Source: Sindora glabra (taxonomy: Eukaryota > Streptophyta > Magnoliopsida > Fabales > Fabaceae). Taken from it: DNA of 64,000 nucleotides. The notes beneath the pieces are model-generated. The model searched no databases. It saw only the letters and a program-made list of their open reading frames with translations, and was not told the origin of the DNA. The stretch's first letter is position 1, and each line of letters begins with the position of its first letter. Shown piece by piece: positions 46,770 through 58,060 of the stretch. The DNA is taken from the NCBI GenBank assembly GCA_020226215.1, contig CM035230.1, forward strand, positions 1,759,501-1,823,500, given 5' to 3'. Both the position numbers and the translations under genes were made by a program.

Positions 46770-47223
46770 ATGATTGCTGTATGCTGCGCATGTTTCTTAC
46801 AATGGCATGGTATTGAACATGATGATAAATGATTACCTGATTTTGAAACGTTTGTTTTATCTGCTTAAGGATTTGGAATGACTTGAAATGTTTTTATGGC
46901 ATTAGCTAGCTATTGGGAAACTTTGTTTCTTATGTTTTCTCTATTGTGACTAACCATTCCAGGTGATGCTTCCAAAGGCTCTCATGATAAAGGGCAATGA
47001 TGTTTGAAGTTGTAAATAATGATATAGTTAGTGATATTGTATATGATGGGATGTATATTTTGTAAAGTTGAACTTATGTATAATTATATGACTTTTGCTC
47101 ATGTGTATAAAGTATAGAAATTTGAGATATTCCGTATTAGCTTGAGGTAGATGGCGAATGAGTACGTATAATCATCTAGTAAATAAGGTATAAGGCGTTG
47201 ATAAGTAAGGGTGTTACAGTCTC

Positions 47224-48149
47224 AAACTAGCAAGTTTACATAAAACTAATTTTATCAAAATTGAAATAATTTTACTAATAGCTTTTAAAAAATATTATCA
47301 AAAGGGAATATTGACAAATCCTTTGACTCTATGAAAAGCTAAGTGTTTTTTTTTCTAAAAATAAAAGTTCAAACCCTGAAACAAACATAATAGAATAGGA
47401 CTAGAAAGTAAAACTTAGTGAATTAGTTAATCTTATCTAGTTTTAGAGATAATGTCAAGTTCAAAGATTGGATTTCTTTCTTAGAAAATCTAAATAAATA
47501 AATCATATATTCTTTTAGATAACCAATCACCTTTGTTGCTAAAGAAATCACTATTCCTTCTATTTCATTTGAAAAATTTTAGAAGGTTTTGCTAGTTCTA
47601 TATTCCAAAATATTCTTTGTTTTTTTATAAAAATACCAAATAGCTAGGTTATATTCACACTATATATCGCATTGAAATAATTAAACATATTTAGTTAATT
47701 ATTTTGTGCAACCATTTCCTAGGTTATATTTTTACTAAAACTTATGCATAGATATTTGCAAGAAGAGGTTAGAGTAGTAACGGGAACTAGGAGAAATGGT
47801 TAGTTATAACTTAAACTAACTTTGTACTGATGACTCCTTATCAACGTCATAGCCAATTGAATTTCTAGAGAAAGGGTTATAAGATAAGGAAGGGTTGTTT
47901 GAGTCACTAGAGCATAGGCTGTAGGATGGTATAGCACTAGAAGGGCCACAATGATGAAAATGATGTTGCTATAGGCAAGATGAATAACAAAATTAGAGCT
48001 AAAAGAGTGTATTATATTATCATACTTCAGCATTGTTGCATCTTTTTAGTGATAAAATCTTTAGGAATGGAATCATCTATAATTGCCAAGAATTTGCCAC
48101 CAAATGAAGGGTTTTTTAGGTAGGGCCTAGTAAGATCAAATAGTAGGGT
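47224..48149. other. Decayed repeat DNA right of the solo LTR
   Basis: AT-rich, no coding sequence. The minus-strand open frame at 47800-48033 has no recognisable domain. Confidence 0.4.
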
Positions 48150-51100
48150 TGTAACTTGCACAATCTATATCTTAGCTTAGTGATGAATACTAGTTCTATT
48201 TGTCATTACAATGAAATGGAATTCTAACTGAATGTATCAACTGGGTATGGAATATCTTCCAACACACATTAGAAAGTTCAACTAATATATTAATAGGAGT
48301 ACTTGAAAAGTATATCCATAAGTAAAGTGATTAATAAAATTAATAAAATTACTTAGTAAGATGGATATTACACTAATTTTTTAACTAATTTTAATTAAGA
48401 AAACTAGTTATACACAAGACATTTATCCAACATTTCCTTAATAGAAATGTATTTCCCAATTCATGATGCATTCTAAATTATTTATATCAAGCAAATTAAC
48501 TGTATAATTAATTTATGCATAGTACCAACATTTAAAATAATTATTAAATGGCATTGAGGCATAGGGGTTCCTCCTTGTCTCTCTTAGTTAGCCTTATCCT
48601 AAGCATATCTTATCCTTATCCCTTAAGGGTTAACTTTATCCTACATGTCCTTTCATTATGACTTAGAAGTCAAGGTGCTAGGCCACCCTCAAAACTTTCC
48701 ACAAGGTTTTTAATTAGATAATCATGTCACACATTGCATATGATATTCAAGCCAATAATATTAAATATAACATTAAAGCCTAAATCTAGCATATTGTCAT
48801 AATTTCACATGTTGCATAAAGCGAATTTCATATTAGGGGCCCACTAACCCATCACATATAATAAGGTAAGGTAAAAAATACTAGCCATAGCCATAACCAA
48901 AGTATATAAAAAAATAATCTGGTAGAAGAAAATTCATAGTTGCCTCATCATAATTTTAGTGACCACAAGCAATAAGGATGCTTCCATTTCATACGCTAGA
49001 TTGCTATTTGCTTCCTTAGAAGCTCAATGGCCTCTAATCATTCTTATAAGCTTTAATCACAAATATTCTTTTCATATATATACATTAATGCATGTACAAG
49101 TCATTAAATAATTCAAATAGAATTTCTTGTATTAACCTTTCAAATATGCTTATAGTTTTATTCTAAAACCTTTATAGCAAAGTTAATTTTTCTCATAGTG
49201 TTACCATCAACCATCAAGCACACACCTAAGCTATCATCATCACATATTAGTTACACAATTATTAGTGTCAAAACATCTATCTTTTATAGTTTTAACAACA
49301 AAACTGTATAGAGCATAACTTGATTTTGTTTCCAGTTCCACAATTACTATTTCTAAGTAGTTTCAAAGTTACACTTTATGTATTATTCTAATAAGTAAGA
49401 AAAAAGTATTTTTCCTTATTTGTTCAAGCATTTAAACACATTGTCCAGTAGTAATAAAACTGTTCAATTTCACCAAACATTGATATCAAAGGTTAAAGAA
49501 ACAATCATAAACTTGTATTAGGTTCTAACAATCACCTTTATAAATTCTAATAAATATAGCGAACATTATTCAAATTTAATGAAAAATTCTAGAATAAATA
49601 TTAGGCATTTATCAACATTATTAAGCTTTTTCTAAGTCCAATACAAGTCATACGAGGCATTTTTATACTTGAACATCAAAATACACCAAAAAAAGGCACT
49701 TTTAGCTTAGAAAATTATTTTAAATATCAAACTTTAATGAAAATTTATGAAAATTCATATAATAAATAAAAAATCATAAAATATCATTTTAAAATCATCT
49801 TCATACTTAAAATAAGTCATACAAGCTTTCCCCAACTCAAAATACCAATACACAAAAAAAAAATGCTATTTTAGCTTTCAAAAATTCATTTTATGTGTAA
49901 CTCTTTATAAAATTTTATAAAAATTTATAGAATCAATATATATACATAAAAAGGAGTTTTCAAATTCTTTTCATATCCAAAATATGTTGCATCACCATAT
50001 TGGCCTACTAACAATTAGTAGCAAGAATGATAATGAATAGAAAGTTGGATCTACATGAGATCTCACCTGAGTCATTCCATCTATCCTCCTGAGTAGAAGT
50101 TTGGTTTCAAACCCTAGTTCGAATAGGAGAAGTACACCATTATTTTTTTTGAAAAAACTATCTTTTGATGCAATCTTTGCTAAAATTTCTAGAATTTTTT
50201 CTAGTCTTGTATTAGAAGCATAAAGCATCATTAAACAACCATTTTCAATCACAAAACAAGTTATACAAATAATTAAAATGATTTTTAGAAAGACTAGCTT
50301 GTAAAAACCCAATTTTCATTTGAAAGCACTGTTTTTGAAAACAAGTTTTTAGCTCCAAACATCAAGCTTCCTAATATATTTTTAAACCTAATTTCACTAT
50401 CCTTTCACCATAAAACCTTAACATATTTGTTATTAGACATTTCCAAAATGATTTAGAACTCAATGTAACAAATTTTCTTATAGGATAAAATCTTTCTTTT
50501 CCAAATAGCAACTTACTCGTGAGCACCTTAAAAGCTTTCCAAGAGGATTTTTGCTTGGAAGCTTTAGTGGAATCCTTCTAAAATATTTGTACTTGTGTGT
50601 GATTAGTGTTCACTTGATGAGAATAGAATTAGTTGCCTTAAAACATAAGAAAACTCTTGCAACCTCTTAGCATAAAACCATCCTATTTTGTATCTTACTA
50701 TTTTAAAAACAAGCATTCTATCCTTTTTGTTTTCAAGTGTATCATGATGTAACATCTTGTGAGGAATAAAAATAGAATTTTGCCTTCTTTAGATAAGGGG
50801 AAAACCTTAAAAAACAAGCATTCTATCCTCTTTTTTTTCAAGTGCATCATGATCTAATATCTTACGAGGAATAAAAATAGAATTTTTCCTTCTTTAGATA
50901 AAGGGAAAACTATGAGCTTCACTAAGCTCTTTCTCAAGGATTTTTTATATGAAAAACACACTTTTCCAACTTATAATAATTGTAAAGAAATCATTTTCAT
51001 AGCAATCTTTCTCTCTTCTTAACATGAACTCATGCTAAGAAAAAATATTTTCTCAATTTTTTTCATTTTCTTTGTAATTCCTTCTTTTAGAAAGCATATA

Positions 51101-52219
51101 GAAATTAGTTAATCTTTTACAAAACAATGCTCCCATTTTCATCAAAACCCATTTTAAGAAGACCTTTTCATTAACCCACCATAATATTCATGCTTTCATC
51201 ATCAACCATACAACATATACCCCTTACATATAACAATGATCTTAAAAGAGAATTAGGAAGAAAAAAGAGTGGATATCTATACACTTCAATTTACTTGTAG
51301 GAGTTTATTTCCTTTACTTAACATTTAATGTGTTGTCAAAAATAATATAAGATTAACAAAGAATTCATAGAAATAACTATGAAAAGAAATGAATCTAAGG
51401 AATTTTATAAGATTTTACCTTTACTAAGAATTCAAATAGCTTCTTCCTCTAATTAACTTCAAAGAAATCTTAAAGATTTCATAAAATTCTACTAAAACTA
51501 GTAAAAACTCTCAAGAACTTACTCCTTTTCTCTCTATTCCCTTTCTAGCTATGGATGTGTGTCTATGTGCATCAAATGGAGCTAAGCTTTGCTATTTATA
51601 GTAGAAAGGAATGAATTAGATTGTATAGAAGCATGGTGCATGGTTTTACTTGGAAAATAATGATAGCAATTTTCCAAGTCTTAGTCTTTATTTCCTATTC
51701 TTAGTCTTTGTAATTATGTTATGGCATATGTCATTCGTATTTTTAGTGTCATTGCATATAGCATTTGATTGACTAACTTTGTTAGAAACTTCCTACCATC
51801 TTTCTAATCTTAATTAACCATTAATTAACAATTCCTTAATCCAATCATCTTCATCAAGACTTTAATTCGAGATTTTTCTTAATCTTTTCACCAATACCTT
51901 TGGACTATATCATTCCTTTTTATTTCCCCAAAATTGTGTATACCCCTTGTGTTGTGTCCAAAATTTTGATTATGGCCCTTAAAGCTTCCAAATGATGCTC
52001 TTGAGTACAAACACTAAGTTACTCCATAACAATATCAAGCATAGATCTTAAATACTTTTCATATTTTTTTAGATAATTTATAACAAATTCCCCCATCCAC
52101 TAATTGTAATAAATTCTTCTATAAATGCTACTGAGTATTTCTACAAATCACTAACTAATAAGTGTTGTCTTATTTAACTCTATTGGATTTTAACTATTGG
52201 ATTTTTATTGAGTGTTACA
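48150..52219 (-). mobile_element. Gypsy-type LTR, family Y, minus strand
   Basis: On the minus strand it begins TGTAACACTCAATAAAAATCC at 52219 and aligns in order with the plus-strand copy starting at 17207, including a TATA-like CTATAAATAGC (51590), a purine-rich leader and the GTGGCCTAGCACCTTGACTT block near 48690. Its left end is not fixed. It is about 0.8 kb longer than the 17207 copy as far as both can be followed. No coding domain. The open frame at 49992-50312 is within the LTR and unrelated to known proteins. Confidence 0.65.
50705..50912. repeat. Tandem duplication, about 105 bp x 2
   Basis: AAAAACAAGCATTCTATCC through AGATAA(G/A)GGGAAAAC is repeated back to back inside the family Y LTR. 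The copies are about 90 percent identical. Confidence 0.88.
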
Positions 52220-53239
52220 ACATTACATATGATATGACTCATGTATTGGATCCATATGCTTATTTATGAAGGGATAAGATTAACCCTAAATTGTCAAGGT
52301 TAGGGTTAAGAGGGGTAAGGATAAAAGGAATCAAATGGAGGATAATTGTTCATGTAAAGTTGTCTTATAAATTTCTATATTGGGTAAATCTCTCTCTTCT
52401 TATCCATTCAAGTCAATGTGACATTCAATAACTATATATAAAGGCCTTAAATAGTAATTGTAGCCTAAATAATTTACATACCTTAATGTTATGATCCTTT
52501 ATGGAAACTTGAATAGAACCCTAAGGGTTTATTTCTATATTTTCACATTTAGTTGTTATATTATGAAATCTATCTTAGGTAGAATGTTTCTCAATAAGTA
52601 TTTATACTTACTCTCTTATGGATTTAATGTTTTAGATACTTATGAGGATGCACCACCTCACTCACCAAGGTAAGCAAGATGTCCTCTTATAAGGGATTTT
52701 TTAGTAACAAATGAAAATATGTATTTTGTTACTTTGTAATCAAGCAGGAACAGATGGTCCAAAATTACCTTTTGTTTGCATTTAGGGGTTAGGACTATTG
52801 ACATATAGCTCAATTAGGCTAACTAAAGCCTACATGCAAGAAAGATTTATAGGTTAGCTTAACCAATCTGTTGTGAACAAATTTATAATTATGATAAATT
52901 GCTTGATGACAGAATATGTTTTGATTCTTTTAATGAATGATTCTTTTGTTAAAATTATGAAATGATATAGGTGAGGCTAGTAAGATTATTTAAAAATTGT
53001 CCTACATTAGTCATGGTTATTATATGTCACGCTAAAGTTAAGTCTAGGATTTTCTTCTAAGGTGATAGTCCTTAGAGCTAGTTGAATTACTTAATTTCAT
53101 TTACTGCTAGGGAAGAGCTGACTGAAATTGTATTAGTGGTATGTGTGCACCTAGGATTATATATCAAAAATACTATTTTGATTAACCCTATAATATCCGT
53201 AATTAATGGTGATGCATTATTCTTAGTAAATCCTTATAT
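52220..53239 (+). other. Possible 5' LTR remnant of element E
   Basis: Sequence just upstream of the decayed primer site should be the end of the 5' LTR. A short block near 52260-52310 (GGATAAGATTAACCCTAAA) resembles 15445-15470 in family X. Nothing else fixes an LTR here. The open frame at 52491-52673 has no recognisable product. Confidence 0.35.
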
Positions 53240-53501
53240 TTGTGGTACTGTCTAATAGTTTTGAAAATTAGGACATGGTAAGAACTAAAGGATAACAACA
53301 TTGGGAGCTTGAAAATGAAGAATCCTCTATTGGTTCATAAAAACAAGGTAGTGGCAAGTGAAAGAGGGCTAAAGATTAGTAACTTCTACCTTGGGCTATA
53401 AAATTTTTATAGTAAGTCATGAACCAAATTGTTCAATCCCTCACCTAAAATAATGATTATGAGCAACAAATAAAAAATAACCAAAATGTGCACAAAGAAT
53501 A

Positions 53502-53521
53502 AGAAAGAGAGAGAGAGAGAT
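53502..53521. repeat. (GA)n microsatellite
   Basis: About nine GA units within the gag remnant of element E. Confidence 0.9.
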
Positions 53522-53750
53522 CAAACTCCTCATCCTAGAGGAGGCTCTAGCAATAGGCTTTGAAGCCTTCTCATTACTTAAACATGGATTTGATTATGAA
53601 TCTATTTTATTTCTAGCTCAAATTAAATGGTATGGGAAATAATAGAGTGCTATGATGACATGACCCACTTTACTTTTGTTGTGACTGGTGTAAAGATACC
53701 TATTAGAACTAACTTCTTGGATAGATATCCTTACAAGCCTTTAAAGTGTT

Positions 53751-56732
53751 TGTGACATTCCCCCAAGAATGTTCGATTTATGCAATAAACATAACATGCA
53801 AATAGCTTTATATGTACTTAAATATGTATACATACAAATACATAGATAAACAAAGTATGAGTATTTATACAATATGAATAAAATACAGTGATGACATCAG
53901 ACTCTAAAATAACCTATTAGATTCATCCTCCTCCAGATCAGATTTGGGAGGGGTGAAACTAGAACCATTACTTCCGTGACCCTCCGGAGGAGTAACAAGG
54001 AGTAACCCTATGTAGCGCAAATACAATAAAAGTGTTAAACTCCAAATTTACTAGTTCGAAGTCTACACTGTATTGTAAGCCTACTTCTGATGCATCAATC
54101 CAAATTTCAAACTAAAACACAATCTTGCAGGTGCCATAGGGGGTGAAGATGTAGCTGCGGTAAGTATCAACGTGCCTTTTCAGATCCATGCTCAGCTCCT
54201 GTAATTACATTTTTAATAAATAGGTCAGTGTAAAATATATTCAGTGAGTAATAACTTATTGAAGTGTTTCAGTCCTTTCTTTAAGAGTCTTTCTTATGTT
54301 TTGGGATTAACGTCTTAGATTTACAATTTCCTCATTTACATGATTAGTTCCATGAGAAATGGTAATAGTTGGTATACAAGTTTCACATTGTATCTCTAAT
54401 CTAACCTTATCTCCCGCTACCTTAGGCCTGAGGTCACCAACTTTTTCCCTCCACTATTAGCCACGCCTGTCCTTCTCTACGAAGGATGCTATGTCTCCAT
54501 CCTCCAATTATTTTTCATACATAATAAATAATAGTGGGATGCCACCCGCATAAACCACATTTCCACAAATTTATATAGTGGAACAAATTGAAATACCAAT
54601 TTTGCCGTGAATGTCTTATGCTCTTTTGCCATGAAAGTTTTATGCTCTTTTGCCATTCTAGCTCTATAACTTTCCAATTTCATAATAAGATTCCAAATAT
54701 GTACTAGAACAAGTTTTCTTAATAAAAAATCATTATTAGCTTAGTAACACAATTTAAGGGGTAGTTAAGTCTAATATTCTCTTTTTATGCTCATATCACA
54801 TCCCATATTTTCTAATGTCAAATAATAGCCTTCGACATTCTAAATAATAACTAATTTGGGTGTAATAACAAGGCTCCAAGCTTGAATTTGTTAAATTTCA
54901 AGAACTTCACTTAATTTTCCCTTATTCTAGGTACTATTGGAATAGCCTTGAGGGGTGATTTTTTTGAAGGAACAAATGAATTTTAAAAATCATGAGATTT
55001 TATACCAAGCTTCCTTACACCTTAAAGGCTCCCATAAATTTTTCCATAATTTTTATTGATCTTTTGGTGCCCATAAAATTTTTTTAAATAGAATTAGTAT
55101 TTCCTGAGTTCAATTTTGAATAGTTTCAACTCACAATTTTGTTAAGTAAACAAATCAGCTTTGTTAGTCGTGAAAATTTTAGACAATCACATAACACCTT
55201 AATTGACTACCATAAATTTTTTCAAATTTTTTTTAGGCCATTTGGTGCCTTAAAAATATCCAAACTTGAGACGAATATACAGGGGTCCTATTCTGGATAG
55301 CTTTGGTTGTCTATCATGGGAGCCATCCTAGAAATATCTAAAAATTTATAAAATTCACCAAAAATTTCATAGTTCATCATCACTCTATGAAGGATCATAA
55401 AACACTGAGAATCAATTTTTTTTATGATTATATATCTAAGATTTTCATGGGTATTGTTCAGTAATTTTCCAACAGCATTTTGAAATTTTTATCTTAACTA
55501 TTTCCCTATCATTCATCAACCTTTCATTCACCATAATTAGTATACACTCTATTCATATTGACTCCAATTCAAATTCTCATTACAAGAGCATTATATCATG
55601 CAAAAATTTAACACAATTTAGATTTACAATAACCATCATAAGCCATATACACATGACAACATTACCTATACAACAACTTCAACATAACTATTGTAGAAGT
55701 CTTTTAACAAATTATCACTTATCTTGTTTTCTTCACTTATTTCTTTCTCAGTAGTCCTTGAAATGATGAGGAGATGGCTTCATGGAATTAATTCATATTT
55801 TAGGAGTTTGAAGAAAATAACTTTACAAGGGTTTAGAAGAAATTGAAGGAATTATTAATTTACCTTACTAGCTTGAGTTTCTTGTTGATTTGCCTTAGGG
55901 TTAGTTGAATCTTCTTCCCTTTTTTTTTCCTTGAAGTCATGATTCTAAGGCTAGAAAATGACTAAAATTTTTCTAGTCTCAAGCTTTTTTTACTCATATA
56001 AAATAACCTTAATCTAATTTCTACAAAATTCTATCAATTTCCATTAATTTCTTTTTTAATTTTGTAAAATTTATTTAAGGACAAATGGATACTCCCTTTA
56101 GCCATCCAAGTGGCTTGAAGATTATCTCATGATGATTCCACTCACCAATAAAATTTAGCCACACTCAAGTTAAATTGGATTATTTCTAAAAAGGACCCAA
56201 ATCTTGCTACTTTTTTTCACTTTGATCTTTGGCTTCCTTTTGAAAGCTTGGGCCACATTTTTGGGCTTATAAATGTCATATGTGAGCCTTCAAAATTTTG
56301 GCTAACCCTGTCTAACACACTACGGGCTAAATTACTTAAAAAGATTAAAAGAGTTTATTATAATTTGACCTTAAAATTTTATTTTCTTTACAATTTTGCC
56401 CTTAAACTTTTGAAATTTTTTTGAAATCTCACTTTCAACCTTCCAAGAAAATTTCTAGTCCTAAAATTAATTTAGGGTTGTTTTAATAATTTTAAAAAAT
56501 TCATATGCTAAATTTTAGTTCTTTTCCTCACTTCTTTACTCATCGGGCTTCCGATTTTTACCAAATCTTTTAAACGACTTTCGTAAACTTGTTATCAAAA
56601 TTTAAATTTAATTTTTATCTATTAGGTGCCTAAATTTTTTAATTTTTATTTTTTTCCTATCGGGATTTCAAAATTTGAGTTTCCTAGAGAATTTTCTTTC
56701 TCAATGTTCCTATCTTATTTTGGGGCATTACA
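53751..56732 (-). mobile_element. Opposite-strand LTR (~2.98 kb) inside element E gag
   Basis: On the minus strand it starts TGTAATGCCCCAAAATAAG at 56732 and ends CTTGGGGGAATGTCACA at 53751, the same terminus style as the solo LTR at 44644. No internal domain accompanies it. Flanks GTGTT (53746-53750) and TATTA (56733-56737) do not match, so the target duplication has decayed or one edge was deleted. The open frame at 54489-54683 derives from a short tandem repeat (54611-54654). Confidence 0.75.
54611..54654. repeat. Short tandem repeat, about 22 bp x 2
   Basis: TTATGCTCTTTTGCCATGAA-type unit repeated twice; on the minus strand it yields the repeated peptide MAKEHKTF. Confidence 0.75.
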
Positions 56733-57540
56733 TATTATCCTTTATTGGTGGAACTAGTAAGGTATCAATTAGATAATGTGGACTATTACTAATTTTCTAG
56801 TGTAGTTAAGAAAAGAGATCCTAATACTACATCTTTAACTTTGTAGCTTTCTAGGAATACTTTATTAACTACTTCCTACCATTAAGTTTGAGATAAGCTT
56901 GAGTTTAAAAATTTAAGTATTTAAAGGAAAGGAGTCTCACCATAAGTGAATATGATACTTAATTCACTAGATTGTCCTTATATGTGGGATACTTGATTTC
57001 TATTAAAAGAGCCAAGGTAGAAATGTTCATTCTAGGGTTGTGATACTACTTCAAGTGCATCAATATTCATGATGCCTCCATTTATTAATAGGCATTAGAT
57101 CAAGCCTTTCACTTAGAGTTTAGTACTACGGAGAGAAATAAGCATGAAGCTTAAGTGGGAATTAAGAAGAAGAGTACATCAAAGGGACCTTGTGTTACTC
57201 ATTTAGTGAGGGGAATGCCTTTTCAAGTTACCCCTAAATAAAGGGAGTAAGTTGATTATGAAACCAATAAACCTAAGGAACATTTTAAGCACACTAACTA
57301 AAAGGAGGAATGTGATGGTCAACAAAATTATTCAAAGGTAATTTCAAGCTTTGAAGAAGGAACTTCACAATGCTAGATCAAATTTTAAGGGAAATTGCCT
57401 TAATACATGTGATGTAACAACAAGCATCATGGGCTGAGTGGAAGAAATAATGTAATGTGTTATCAATGTGGCCAAATGGGCTATTAGGCTAGGGAATGCA
57501 TTAAAAGCCTTTTTTAGTTTTGAAGCTAAGTACATGTTCC

Positions 57541-58060
57541 TTTAAGGGGCACATTCATGACTCATTCTTCTACTGTAGTGAGAAACTAAGCCATTTTAGG
57601 GATGAGTATTGATGAAGGAAATTGTAAGAAAATCATGAGCAAAAACCAAGTGATATTTTTTATTTTGACCTTACAAGTGGCATAAGCATCAAGCATGATG
57701 GTAATAGGTATTCTAAATAATGACAATCTTGCCATTAGTGCTATTTCATCCAAGTAGTACTTATTCTATCATTTTAAAAGGATTTGCCCATTGATTTAAC
57801 AACCCTTGTAGTGTTTTAGATTCACCTTTAATGATAATGACACTCATTGATAAGATTGTCATCCCTAGTTATGTGACTAGAATGTGTCCAATAGTTGGTT
57901 GCATGTAATCATGTTATGCCCACAAACTTGATACTATTAGATATGGTGGATTATGATATGATTATGGGGATAGATTGACTGTTTGAACACCTCACATGTA
58001 TGAATTATCTTGATAAAAACTACATTAGTATAGAATTACCCTTTAGCATTAGTTGTTTTT
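57541..58060 (+). pseudogene. Element E protease remnant
   Basis: The best-preserved part reads DMVDYDMIMGID, stop, LFEHLTCMNYLDKNYISIELP (about 57937-58040), the C-terminal half of the Tekay-type aspartic protease. The active-site Asp-Ser-Gly region upstream (57560-57780) is not readable in one frame. Confidence 0.7.

Larger units (their letters stand above)
44644..47218 (+). mobile_element. Solo LTR, 2575 bp, with exact GTCTC target duplication
   Basis: Begins TGTAATGTCCCGAATTTTC and ends AAGGGTGTTACA, a terminus type common in Tekay/Del gypsy LTRs. It is flanked by GTCTC at 44639-44643 and 47219-47223. No internal region is present, so it formed by LTR-LTR recombination. It is less AT-rich and less decayed than its surroundings, so it is among the youngest insertions here. 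It carries an R-region-like purine tract (GAGAGAGAGAAGGAAGAGAG near 45230), the palindromic array at 45856-46085 and short tandem arrays at 46507-46769. The 83-aa and 100-aa open frames inside are by-products of these repeats. Confidence 0.93.
53275..57540 (+). pseudogene. Element E gag, split by an LTR insertion
   Basis: The start ATG at 53275 (MVRTKG, stop, QHWELENEES) matches the basic N terminus typical of Tekay-type gag. After the inserted LTR, 56850-57080 gives capsid-like text in shifting frames (for example KGVSP/HHK and FILGL-type words), and the zinc knuckle reads CYQCGQMGY, stop, AREC at 57458-57499: three Cys kept, His changed to Tyr. Dozens of stops. Confidence 0.7.
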
